Assembly: GCA_002898235.1 (NCBI GenBank)
Contig: BEIL01000001.1
Coordinates: 80,034 to 125,040 of the forward strand
DNA from: a bacterium HR35
Lineage (GTDB): Bacteria; Patescibacteriota; Minisyncoccia; UBA6257; HR35
Length of the DNA: 45,007 bases
Reading direction: 5' to 3'
In this document: positions 9,479-19,006 of the stretch, one piece after another
Layout: every line of letters begins with the position of its first letter
Numbering within the stretch: the first letter of the stretch is position 1
Translations under genes and position numbers: made by a program
The notes under the pieces: model-generated
The model's database searches: none
The model's input: only the letters and a program-made list of their open reading frames with translations
Told to the model about the DNA's origin: nothing

Positions 9479-12400
9479 ATGATAAGGTTTCCAACAATTC
9501 CCGAAATAGAAAAATTGATTATTAGATTTTGGAAATCACAAAAAATTTTTCTTAAATCTTTAGAACAAAATAAAAACAAAAAAAGATTTAATTGGTATGA
9601 AGGACCGCCTTATGCCAATGCTGCTCCTCATGTTGGCCATTTTTTAACAAGGATTTATAAAGATACAACTATGAGATTTTTTACAATGAGAGGCTATTAT
9701 GTTCCTCGAGTTGCTGGTTGGGATACTCATGGTTTGCCAATTGAAGTAGTAACAGAAAAAGAGCTTGGTTTTAAAAACAAAAAAGATATTTATGATTATG
9801 GAATAGAAAATTTTAATTTGAAATGTAAAGAATTGGTGATGAAATACAAAAATGTTTGGGAAGAAACTGATGAACGGATGGGGTTTTGGATTGATCACAG
9901 GAATGCTTATGTTACTTATGATCCTTTTTATATTGAATCGACTTGGTGGATTTTAAGCGAAATTTATAAAAAAGGTTTATTAGTTCAGGAATACCGAATT
10001 TTTCCTTATTGCCCTCGATGCGAAACTATACTTTCTAAAGCTGAATTGGGAATGCCTGATGCTTATAAAAAAGTTAAAGACCCTGATGTTTATGTTATGT
10101 TTAAAGTCAAAAATAAAGATGAATATCTTTTAGCTTGGACAACTACACCCTGGACATTACCAGGTAATTTGGCTTTAGCTGTTAATCCTGATTTTGATTA
10201 TTATCTTTATGAAACTGACAAAGGAAAAATTTGGACTCATCAAAAATTAGAAGGATTTAAAATCTTAAAAACAGTAAAAGGAAAAGAACTTGAGGGTTTA
10301 AAATATGAGCCTTTATTTAAGATTGAAAAATTTGAAATTAAAGATAATCATTATAAAGTCTATTTAGCAGATTTTGTTAAAGAAGAAGAGGGAACTGGAA
10401 TAGTTCATATTGCTCCAGCCTTTGGTGAGGATGACTTTAAATTAGGAGAAAAAAATAAGTTAGGGGTTTTAAATTATTTAGATGCTCAAGGTAGGTTTAT
10501 TTCTGGTTATCTTAAGGATTTAGAAGGAGAAATAGAAGGAAAATATTTTAAAGAAGCTGATGAATTAATTTTTAATTATTTGAATGAAAAAGGGTTAATC
10601 TTTAAAGGTGATTTAAAAGGATATGAACATGATTATCCTCATTGTTGGCGTTGTAAAAATCCTTTGATTTATTTTGCTAACAAAGCTTGGGTAATAAAAA
10701 TTTCTAAAATTAAAGATAAATTAATTGAAGCTCATAAAAAAGTTAGATGGATTCCTGAAGAAACTGGAAATAGATTTTATGAATGGATCAAAGAAGGTGT
10801 TGATTGGAATCTTTCAAGAACAAGATTTTGGGGAATACCTCTACCTTTGTGGATTTGTGAAAGATGTGGTTATACCGAAAGTATTAGTTCAGTCGAAGAA
10901 TTAGCTAAACATTTTAAAGCTAATAATGAGTACATTTTGATGAGACATGAAGAAGCTTTAAGTAATAAGAAAAACTTTTTATCCTCCTATCCAGAGGAAA
11001 AATTCAATCCATTAACTAGGAAAGGAGTCTTAGAAGCTAAAAGAAAAGCTAATTCTCTAAAGAAATTTAAAATTGATTTAATTTTTTCTTCTCCTTTAAC
11101 ACGTTGTAAGCAAACGGCTGAAATTATTGCTGAAAGATTAAAAGTTCCAGTAATTTTTGACCATCGTCTTAGAGAAATAGATTTGGGTGAATTAAATGGT
11201 AAAGCCTATGAAGAATTTGATAAAGTTTATTATGATGAATTTACAGGCAAAAGAGATCTTAACAAAAAACCAATTAATGCTGAAAGTTTAAATGAAGTAA
11301 GAAAAAGAGTAATTGATTTTCTTCTTGATTTAGAAAAAATTTATAAAGGAAAAAATATTTTAATTGTTTCTCATGGAGCACCACTCTGGATGTTAGAAGC
11401 AGAAATGCAAGCTATTAATGATAAAGACCTTTTAGATTTTAAAATTAAACCTTATAAATTAGGAGAATTTAGAAAAGTTGAATTTAAAATAGTTCCTCGA
11501 AACTCTGAAGGATTAATTGATCTTCACAAACCATTTGTTGATAATTTTTCTTGGCTTTGTCCTAAATGTAAAGGCTTAATGAAAAGAACACCAGAAATCG
11601 CTGATATTTGGTTTGATTCAGGTTGCGTTCCTTTTGCTTCTAATTACTATCCGAAGAGAAATAAAAAAGAAATAGATAAAAAAATAATTTTCCCAGCAGA
11701 TTTTTTAGCTGAAGCAATAGATCAAACTCGTGGGTGGTTTTATACTTTACTAGCTGTTAGTGTTTTAGTTAAAAATGAAGTTCCTTATAAAAACATTATT
11801 TGTATGGGATTAGTTTTAGATGCTCAAGGAAAGAAAATGTCAAAATCAATTGGTAATGTTATTGACCCTCAAGAGATAATGGAAAAAGAAGGAGCTGATG
11901 TTTTAAGAACCTATCTTTTCTATTTAAATGAAGCCGGAGATAATAAACTTTTTAAAGAAGATGAGTTTAAAACTTTTAAAAATGAATTTTATAACCTCCT
12001 TTTTAATATTTTGAAATTTTATAAATTCTATTATGACCCTTCAATAAGAAGTTATAAGAGTAATAAAGAAATGACAACCATTGATATCTGGTTTAATGCT
12101 CGCTTTAAAGAAACTTATCAAAATTACTTAAAATATATGGAAAATTTTAATTATCATAAAGCATTTAGATTACTATTTGACCTTTTGGGAGATTTTTCTC
12201 GCTGGTGGTTAAGGCGCTCAAGAGAAAGATTTCAAAACCCTAAAGACAAAAAAGAGTTTATCAATGCTTATCTAAATTTTCAAGATTTTCTCTATGAATT
12301 CATTAAAATGTTAGCTCCATTATCTCCTTTTGTTAGTGAATATATTTATCAGGAAATAAAGGAAGACCTCCAAATAAGAAGATATACTAAAGAGAGCATT

Positions 12401-12970
12401 CATTTAGAGAAATTAGGAGAACCAATAAAACTTTCACTTAAAGAAAAGCTTTTACTTACAGAAGTAGAAAAGATTAAAAAATTAGCTTCAACAATCCATC
12501 GCTTAAGAAAAGAAAACAATCTTAAAATCAGAATACCACTTCGTTCTCTTTATCTTAAGACAAAATATTCACCTGAAGTTTTGGAACTTTTGAAAGAAGA
12601 AACAAATATTTTAGAAGTCATTTATGGTGAACCTAAAGAAAAGGAAGATTATCTTTATGTTAATGAACCAGAGGAATTATGGTTAAATGTTAAAATTGAT
12701 GAGGAATTAGGAAAAATTGGATTAGTAAGAGAGTTTATTAGACTAGTTCAAGATTTAAGACAGAAAGCTAATCTTCTTCCCAAAGAAACTGTTGGTTTAA
12801 AAATTGAAACCCAAAATAAAGCTTTAGCTAATTTATTAAGAAGTGAATTAAAAACTATTTCTCAAATTACTAAGACCAAATTATTAAATAAAGGAAAAAC
12901 AATTTTAGCTGAAAAAGAAGAAGATTTTGAAAATTTTGGGAAATTAAAAGTAACTTTGTTTAAAATTTAA
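9479..12970 (+). CDS. ileS: Isoleucyl-tRNA synthetase with an inserted histidine-phosphatase-like domain
   Basis: HVGHFL (HIGH-like) and KMSKSIGN motifs, AWTTTPWTLPGN editing domain, WFDSGCVPFA; insertion ~10919-11505 carries LMRHEEA...SSPLTRCKQTAEII...IVSHGAPLWML. Confidence 0.95.
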   Translation: MIRFPTIPEIEKLIIRFWKSQKIFLKSLEQNKNKKRFNWYEGPPYANAAPHVGHFLTRIYKDTTMRFFTMRGYYVPRVAGWDTHGLPIEVVTEKELGFKNKKDIYDYGIENFNLKCKELVMKYKNVWEETDERMGFWIDHRNAYVTYDPFYIESTWWILSEIYKKGLLVQEYRIFPYCPRCETILSKAELGMPDAYKKVKDPDVYVMFKVKNKDEYLLAWTTTPWTLPGNLALAVNPDFDYYLYETDKGKIWTHQKLEGFKILKTVKGKELEGLKYEPLFKIEKFEIKDNHYKVYLADFVKEEEGTGIVHIAPAFGEDDFKLGEKNKLGVLNYLDAQGRFISGYLKDLEGEIEGKYFKEADELIFNYLNEKGLIFKGDLKGYEHDYPHCWRCKNPLIYFANKAWVIKISKIKDKLIEAHKKVRWIPEETGNRFYEWIKEGVDWNLSRTRFWGIPLPLWICERCGYTESISSVEELAKHFKANNEYILMRHEEALSNKKNFLSSYPEEKFNPLTRKGVLEAKRKANSLKKFKIDLIFSSPLTRCKQTAEIIAERLKVPVIFDHRLREIDLGELNGKAYEEFDKVYYDEFTGKRDLNKKPINAESLNEVRKRVIDFLLDLEKIYKGKNILIVSHGAPLWMLEAEMQAINDKDLLDFKIKPYKLGEFRKVEFKIVPRNSEGLIDLHKPFVDNFSWLCPKCKGLMKRTPEIADIWFDSGCVPFASNYYPKRNKKEIDKKIIFPADFLAEAIDQTRGWFYTLLAVSVLVKNEVPYKNIICMGLVLDAQGKKMSKSIGNVIDPQEIMEKEGADVLRTYLFYLNEAGDNKLFKEDEFKTFKNEFYNLLFNILKFYKFYYDPSIRSYKSNKEMTTIDIWFNARFKETYQNYLKYMENFNYHKAFRLLFDLLGDFSRWWLRRSRERFQNPKDKKEFINAYLNFQDFLYEFIKMLAPLSPFVSEYIYQEIKEDLQIRRYTKESIHLEKLGEPIKLSLKEKLLLTEVEKIKKLASTIHRLRKENNLKIRIPLRSLYLKTKYSPEVLELLKEETNILEVIYGEPKEKEDYLYVNEPEELWLNVKIDEELGKIGLVREFIRLVQDLRQKANLLPKETVGLKIETQNKALANLLRSELKTISQITKTKLLNKGKTILAEKEEDFENFGKLKVTLFKI

Positions 12971-12972
12971 TG

Positions 12973-13302
12973 ATGGAAAAAATAAGTTTAACCGATTTTC
13001 AAAAAATAGATTTGAGGGTAGGGAAAATAATTAATGTTGAAAAAATTGAAAACACGGATAAACTTTATAAAATCTTAGTCGATTTAGGAAATGAAAAAAG
13101 AACAATAGTTTCGGGAATAGCTGATAAATACAGCCCAGAAGAATTAAACGGACAACTTATTATTGTTGTTGCTAATCTTGAAGAAAAAGTAATCAAAGGA
13201 GTTAAAAGCGAAGGAATGCTTTTAGCAGTCGATGATGAAGAAATTGGACCGGTTTTAATAGTTCCACTTTCCCAAGTAAAAGTTGGTTCTAAAGTAAGAT
13301 AA
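12973..13302 (+). CDS. Stand-alone tRNA-binding domain protein (MetRS C-terminal/Trbp111-like)
   Basis: LRVGKIINVEKIENTDKLYKILVDLG...IVSGIADKY...GMLLAVDDE OB-fold signature. Confidence 0.9.
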   Translation: MEKISLTDFQKIDLRVGKIINVEKIENTDKLYKILVDLGNEKRTIVSGIADKYSPEELNGQLIIVVANLEEKVIKGVKSEGMLLAVDDEEIGPVLIVPLSQVKVGSKVR

Positions 13303-14061
13303 ATGGATTTTGACGAAAAGTATAATTTAATGAAAGAAGGAGGGAAGATTTTAGCAAGAATTATTAATGAGCTAAAAGCTGAAGTTAAAGAAGGCAGAAG
13401 TTTAAAAGACTTAGATAATTTAGCCGAAAAACTTATCTTAGATTCTGGAGCTAGGCCTGCTTTTAAAAATTATAAAGCACCCTTTGCTACTAAACCCTAT
13501 CCTTATACTCTTTGCACTTCCTTAAATGAAATTATAGTTCATGGTTATCCAAAAGAAAATGTTTATCTTAAAAATGGTGATATTTTGAAAATTGATTTGG
13601 GTCTTAATTATAAAGGCTATTTTGTTGATGCAGCAATTACTTTAGGCGTGGGAAAAATTAGCGAAGAAGCAAAATATTTGATTGAATTTACTAAAAGGGC
13701 TTTGATTGAAGCAATAAAAATAATTAAGCCAGGAATAAGAACCGGAGATATTGGTTGGAAAATAGAATCAGTAATTGAAGATGCAGAACTTTCAGTGATT
13801 AAAGATTTTTGTGGCCATGATATAGGTGAATATCTTCATGGTAATTTAGAAATTAGAAATTTTGGAAATCCAGGAGAAGGGAAATTAATAACCGAAGGTA
13901 TGTTTTTTACTATTGAACCAATGGCTTCCTTGGGTAGCGGTGAAGTTGAAAGAATTGATGATTATGTATTTAAAACTAAAGATAATGCACTTTCAAGCCA
14001 CTTTGAAGTAACCCTTGTTGTTTTAAAAAATAAAGCTGAAATTTTAACTCCGATTTTTTAG
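13303..14061 (+). CDS. map: Methionine aminopeptidase
   Basis: NEIIVHGYP, GDILKIDLGLNYKGYFVDAAITLGVG, CGHDIGEYLHG, GMFFTIEPMA, SSHFEVTLVV metal-ligand motifs. Confidence 0.9.
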   Translation: MDFDEKYNLMKEGGKILARIINELKAEVKEGRSLKDLDNLAEKLILDSGARPAFKNYKAPFATKPYPYTLCTSLNEIIVHGYPKENVYLKNGDILKIDLGLNYKGYFVDAAITLGVGKISEEAKYLIEFTKRALIEAIKIIKPGIRTGDIGWKIESVIEDAELSVIKDFCGHDIGEYLHGNLEIRNFGNPGEGKLITEGMFFTIEPMASLGSGEVERIDDYVFKTKDNALSSHFEVTLVVLKNKAEILTPIF

Positions 14062-14113
14062 ATTTTTATAATAAAATTAAAACAATGGTCAGTAATTAAT
14101 TTAAAAAAAACTA

Positions 14114-14320
14114 ATGAGCTTAGAAGAAGAATACAAAAAGTTTATTCAATTTTTAGTTGAATCTTTACCCGAAGATAAAAGGACAAGATTTATTGAAGAA
14201 GTGAACAAAATTTCCTCAAAATATGATGAGCTATATAAAAAAGAATTTTCTGAAGAAGAAGCAAATAAATTTTTCTCTAATTTTTTAATGGAAATTTTAG
14301 AAGTTTATACAAAAATTTAA
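14114..14320 (+). CDS. Small uncharacterised acidic helical protein
   Basis: 68 aa ORF in operon-like context. Confidence 0.55.
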   Translation: MSLEEEYKKFIQFLVESLPEDKRTRFIEEVNKISSKYDELYKKEFSEEEANKFFSNFLMEILEVYTKI

Positions 14321-14339
14321 ATTTTAGTCGCAATTAAAA

Positions 14340-14873
14340 TTGTTAAAAATTAAAATGATAAACTTCGAATCTTTCAGATCACCCAAACCACCAGAATTAA
14401 ACATAAGAATACCGAATTTTATTAAAGAATTAGGTAAAAACATTGAACATTTACAAGAAAATTTTAGTTTAATTAACCAATTGTTAGATCAATTAAAATT
14501 ATTAGGAGCTCTAAATCAAGATTTTATAAGAATAATTGTTGAATTTTCAAAATCAGCTGGAGCAGAATTACAGGGATTTGATTTTAATCAAATTCTTTTA
14601 AAACCTTATGGTCTTATTGAAGAAGCTAAAGCTGATATTCAGGCAAGTATTGAAAAATTTTTAAATAGTCATCCAACTTTACAATCCCTATTTGATAAGA
14701 TAAAAAATGTTGTTAAACAGCAACGTGGAGAAATTTCTGTCGGGCTTGCACTTTTATTATTTTTTATAGGATTATTTATAATAGCTGCTTTAGTAGTTGG
14801 CACTGGTAATATTGCTATCGGTCAGGTTCTTAAATTAGACACATTAAAACAAGTTTTTGGTGGTCAAAAATAA
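14340..14873 (+). CDS. Uncharacterised protein with helical N-terminus and single C-terminal TM segment
   Basis: GEISVGLALLLFFIGLFIIAALVVG TM; likely ATG at 14355 (MINFESF). Confidence 0.6.
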   Translation: MLKIKMINFESFRSPKPPELNIRIPNFIKELGKNIEHLQENFSLINQLLDQLKLLGALNQDFIRIIVEFSKSAGAELQGFDFNQILLKPYGLIEEAKADIQASIEKFLNSHPTLQSLFDKIKNVVKQQRGEISVGLALLLFFIGLFIIAALVVGTGNIAIGQVLKLDTLKQVFGGQK

Positions 14874-14885
14874 AGTTATATTTTG

Positions 14886-14970
14886 TCCAGGGGGCAGGAT
14901 TCGAACCTGCGCAGCCACGAAGGGCGCCTGGTTTACAGCCAGGTGCGTTTGACCGCTCCGCCACCCCTGG
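14886..14970 (-). tRNA. tRNA-Tyr (anticodon GUA)
   Basis: Reverse complement CCAGGGGTGGCGGAGCGGTCAAACGCACCTGGCTGTAAACCAGG...GGTTCGAATCCTGCCCCCTGG; class II long variable arm. Confidence 0.94.
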
Positions 14971-15012
14971 TTTTTATATTTTTTATTATACCATAAACTA
15001 AAATATTAATTA

Positions 15013-16293
15013 ATGCTAATTAAAAATTTTCAAGAACTAAATTTATCTTCTCAAAGAAAAATAGCTCTTGAAGCTTTAGAAAAAGGACTTTTAGCTCTTC
15101 AACCAGAAAGCTATCTTCAAAGACAAATTACTATTGAAGATAGCCTTTTAAAAATTCAAAATTCTATTTATGATTTAAAAAGTTATAAAAATGTTTATTT
15201 AATTGGTTTTGGCAAGGGAGCAAGTAAGGTAGCTAAATACTTAGAAGATAAATTAGAACAATTTTTAAAAGAAGGATATGTTATTGATTTAATTACTCAA
15301 GAATTCAAAAAAATTGAATTTACTTTTGGCTCCCATCCTTTACCTTCTCTTGATAATTTATCTTTTACTCAAAAAATAATTAAGAGATTTGAAAATAATC
15401 TAACAGAAAAGGATTTAGTAATTGTAATTACTTGCGGTGGAGGTTCAGCAATGCTTGAACTGCCTGCCAAAATAGATTTAGAAAAAATAAAGGAAATCAA
15501 TGAAGAACTTTTAAAATCGGGCGCTAATATTTATCAAATGAATACTATAAGAAAACACCTTTCGTTAGTTAAAGGCGGCGGATTAGCCAAGATTCTTTAT
15601 CCAACCAAAGTTATTTCTCTGATTCTTTCAGATGTTCCAGGTGATGATGTTGGTTTTGTTGCTTCAGGCCCAACCGTTCAAGATGAAACAACTTTAACTG
15701 ATGCTATCGAAATTATTAAAAAATTTAATCTTCAAGAAAAAATAAAAATAGACTGGCTAATAGAAACGCCCAAAGAAGATATTTATTTCAAAAAAATTGA
15801 CTATTTTGTAATTTTAAGTAATAAATTAGCTTTAGAAGAAATGAAAAATTACTTAGAAAATAATGGTTATTTTGTTGAAATCTTAAATTATCAGCTTCAA
15901 GGCAGAGTTGAGGAAATAGCTAAAGATTTTTTTAATTTAAATAATAAAAAAGGAGTTTTTTTAGCAGGAGGTGAAACAACCGTTGAAGTCAAGGGTCAAG
16001 GAAAAGGAGGCAGAAATCAAGAATTGGTTTTATGGTTTTTAAAATATTTAGAAGAAAATCCAAGAAATGGTCTTTTTGTTTCTTTTAATTCTGATGGTTA
16101 TGATAACACTGAATTTGGAGGAGCTATTGGTGATTTAATTTCTTTAAAAAAAGCTAAAGATTTAAATCTTGATTTGAATGAATTTTTGAGCAATAATGAT
16201 AGTTTTAACTTTTTTAAACTTATTGGCGATGGAATTATAACTGGAAGGTTGGAATCAAATGTAGCTGATTTAATGATTTTAGTTAATTTTTAA
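15013..16293 (+). CDS. Glycerate 2-kinase (MOFRL family)
   Basis: FGKGASKVAKYLEDKL, CGGGSAMLELPA, SDVPGDDVGFVASGPTVQD, AGGETTVEVKGQGKGGRNQELVL. Confidence 0.92.
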   Translation: MLIKNFQELNLSSQRKIALEALEKGLLALQPESYLQRQITIEDSLLKIQNSIYDLKSYKNVYLIGFGKGASKVAKYLEDKLEQFLKEGYVIDLITQEFKKIEFTFGSHPLPSLDNLSFTQKIIKRFENNLTEKDLVIVITCGGGSAMLELPAKIDLEKIKEINEELLKSGANIYQMNTIRKHLSLVKGGGLAKILYPTKVISLILSDVPGDDVGFVASGPTVQDETTLTDAIEIIKKFNLQEKIKIDWLIETPKEDIYFKKIDYFVILSNKLALEEMKNYLENNGYFVEILNYQLQGRVEEIAKDFFNLNNKKGVFLAGGETTVEVKGQGKGGRNQELVLWFLKYLEENPRNGLFVSFNSDGYDNTEFGGAIGDLISLKKAKDLNLDLNEFLSNNDSFNFFKLIGDGIITGRLESNVADLMILVNF

Positions 16294-17893
16294 TTTTACT
16301 TTTGACATAATTTAAATCAACTTCTATTTTTTTACCTTTATTAAAAATATTATCGGGATCAAAAATTCTTTTAATTTTTAAAAAGAGATTATAAATTTCC
16401 TCGCCAAAAAGTTTTTTAAGATAATATCCTCTAATTAAACCATCATTATGTTCAGCTGTAAATGAACCTTTATATTCTAAAACCAAATTGTAAACTTTTT
16501 CCATTAAGGGAAAAATAATTTCCTTTTCTTTTTTCATATCTAAAAGAGGGATAATATGAAGATTGCCATCTCCCAAATGGCCAGATATGGTATAAATTAT
16601 TTTTGTTTCATCTAAAATTTTAGTAAGCTTGGGTAAAAATTCTGGAAAAAATTCTGGATTAACTATAATATCATCAATAAAAGGAGCAGCTAACCTATTT
16701 TTAATTTTTTCTCTTAAAAGTTTAAAGGTATCTCTTCTTAATTTCCAATATTTTTTGATTTCTATTTCTTTTTGACAAAGAAGATATTTAATTTTTAACT
16801 CTTGAAGAACTTTTTCATAATTTTTTATTTTTTCGTTCAAAGCTTCTTCATTATTATCTTCAAATTCAGCTAAAATAATAAGCTTTGGCATCCCAAAAGT
16901 TAAAATAAGTTTTATCTCTGGCAAAAACATTTTTAAAGTCGAAAACAAATTTTTAGCTCCCAAAACTTCAGCCATTTCTTTAGCAAAGCGAAGGTAAATT
17001 TTAAAAGTATGATCATCGGTTATTTCTAAACTTGATGGTTCAAAACTTAAAGTTTTTTGAAGAAACTCAGGAATAATTTTTAAATCTTTAAGAAAAATAA
17101 CTACTAATTTAGAAAAAGCTAATTTCTCAACTAACTTCAGTTTTGCTTGAGTAATTATGCCTAATGTTCCCTGAGAACCAACAAATAATTTACTTAAATC
17201 AAATGTTTCCCCATCATAAACTTTCCAAATATTATAACCAGCGGAATTTTTCTTTACTTGGGGTTTGGATTTTTGTATCAACTCAAAATTTTCTTTAAAG
17301 AGAGGAAAAAGCTGACGATAAATTTCTCCTTCAAAGTTATTTTGGGAAATTTTTTCATTTAATTCAGTTAAAGTTAATTTTTTAAAAAGATATTGATTGC
17401 CATCACTTAAAACTGCTTTTATTTCTAAAACATAATCTTCAGTTTTTCCATATTTTAAAGTTTTTTCTCCTCCAGAATTATTAGCAATCATTCCTCCCAA
17501 AGCACAAAGCTCTTTAGAAGCAGGATAAGAAGGCAGCATTAAATTATACTTTTCTAACTCTTTTTCAAAATCACGAAAATAAACACCTGGTTCCACTTCA
17601 GCAATTTTTTCTTGAGGATTAAGATGAAAATTATTAAAATATTTAGTAAAAACTAAAAGAATCTCTTCAGTAATTGCTCCACCAGACATATCTGTTCCTG
17701 CTGATCTAGCTGTAAGGGAAAATTTGTTTTCTTTAGCAAATTTAACTAAATAACTTAAATCTTTTAAAGATTTTGGGAAAACAACTGCTTTGGGTAAAAG
17801 TTTAAAAATACTTTTATCTTCTGAATAATTTTCTAAAGTTTGAGGATCGCTTAAAACCTCGCCTTCTAAAATATTTTTTAACTCTTCAAACAT
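16283..17893 (-). CDS. FAD-binding oxidase, GlcD / D-lactate dehydrogenase-like
   Basis: SLTARSAGTDMSGGAI, GGMIANNSGGEKTLKYG, VGSQGTLGIITQAKLKL, GHLGDGNLHIIPL. Confidence 0.9.
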   Translation of the reverse strand: MFEELKNILEGEVLSDPQTLENYSEDKSIFKLLPKAVVFPKSLKDLSYLVKFAKENKFSLTARSAGTDMSGGAITEEILLVFTKYFNNFHLNPQEKIAEVEPGVYFRDFEKELEKYNLMLPSYPASKELCALGGMIANNSGGEKTLKYGKTEDYVLEIKAVLSDGNQYLFKKLTLTELNEKISQNNFEGEIYRQLFPLFKENFELIQKSKPQVKKNSAGYNIWKVYDGETFDLSKLFVGSQGTLGIITQAKLKLVEKLAFSKLVVIFLKDLKIIPEFLQKTLSFEPSSLEITDDHTFKIYLRFAKEMAEVLGAKNLFSTLKMFLPEIKLILTFGMPKLIILAEFEDNNEEALNEKIKNYEKVLQELKIKYLLCQKEIEIKKYWKLRRDTFKLLREKIKNRLAAPFIDDIIVNPEFFPEFLPKLTKILDETKIIYTISGHLGDGNLHIIPLLDMKKEKEIIFPLMEKVYNLVLEYKGSFTAEHNDGLIRGYYLKKLFGEEIYNLFLKIKRIFDPDNIFNKGKKIEVDLNYVKSKIKN

Positions 17894-17925
17894 TTGCTTT
17901 AATTTTATATAATTTTTTATGAAAA

Positions 17926-18993
17926 ATGAAAACTGGAATAGCTACTTTTAGTTTAGATACAGGAAGATGCCCTCGGTGGCTTTTTGAGAGAATGAAAGCA
18001 TTAGCAGGAATTATGAGTGAGATTATTATTGAAGAATTTGGAGAAGAAGAATTTTTAAGAAAATTGAGCGATCCTTATTGGTTTCAAGCTTTTGGTTGTG
18101 CTTTAGCTTTTGATTGGAATTCTTCTGGATTAACAGTAACAACAACGGCTGCTTTAAAAGAAGCTTTGAAGGAAAAAAATTTAGGAATTTATGTGTGTGG
18201 TGGTAAAGGAAAAACATCAAGAAAAACACCTAATGAACTTTTAGCTTTAGGAGATAAATTAGGTCTTGATTTCCAAAAATATATTAACTATTCTCGCTTA
18301 ATTGCTAAAATAGACAATAACTTAATTCAGGATGGTTTTACGCTTTATCATCATGCTTTTATAATTACTCAAAAAGGAAGTTTTGCTGTTATTCAGCAAG
18401 GAATGAATACTTATTATTCTTTAGCTAGGAGATATCATTGGTGGAGTGGAAATTTAAAAAAAGAGATTAGTTTAGAACCTCATACAGGAATTGTTTCTCA
18501 AAAAATTTTAAAAAATGTTTTAAATTTAACAGCCAAAGAAAGTTCAGAAAATAAAAAACTAATTGTAGAATTAATAAATACTCCCCAAGAACTTTTGAAA
18601 GATTTAAAATTTTTAGAAAAACCGCAAAAATCTCTTTTTCTGCCAAATATCGAATTTAATTACCATCCAGTTTTAAAAGAAAAATTCGATATTCCGAGGT
18701 TAAAGAAAATTATTTTAAAAGCTAAAATTTTTGAACCACAAACAATAGAAGAGCTTCTTTTAGTTGAAGGCGTTGGACCAAAAACAATCAGAGCTTTATC
18801 TTTGATCGGAGAATTAATTTATAAAAAACCAGTTTCCAAAATCGATCCAGCTCGTTATACCTTTACTCATGGAGGCAAAGATGGCACTCCTTATCCTGTA
18901 GATAAAAAAACATATGACGAAACTATTAGAATTTTAAATAAAGCTTTAACTATTTATAAACAGAAAAAACTCTTTTTTAGAAGTAAAAACTAA
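17926..18993 (+). CDS. DUF763 family protein
   Basis: GIATFSLDTGRCPRWLFERMKALA N-terminus; C-terminal HhH-like VEGVGPKTIRAL and GGKDGTPYPVDKKTYDETI. Confidence 0.85.
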   Translation: MKTGIATFSLDTGRCPRWLFERMKALAGIMSEIIIEEFGEEEFLRKLSDPYWFQAFGCALAFDWNSSGLTVTTTAALKEALKEKNLGIYVCGGKGKTSRKTPNELLALGDKLGLDFQKYINYSRLIAKIDNNLIQDGFTLYHHAFIITQKGSFAVIQQGMNTYYSLARRYHWWSGNLKKEISLEPHTGIVSQKILKNVLNLTAKESSENKKLIVELINTPQELLKDLKFLEKPQKSLFLPNIEFNYHPVLKEKFDIPRLKKIILKAKIFEPQTIEELLLVEGVGPKTIRALSLIGELIYKKPVSKIDPARYTFTHGGKDGTPYPVDKKTYDETIRILNKALTIYKQKKLFFRSKN

Positions 18994-19006
18994 AAATTTT
19001 GAATTT

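Noticed and set aside
9644-9898. Minus-strand ORF inside ileS
   Set aside because: Overlaps conserved IleRS motifs; no independent support.
18026-18229. Minus-strand ORF inside the DUF763 gene
   Set aside because: Antisense to a conserved domain; no independent support.
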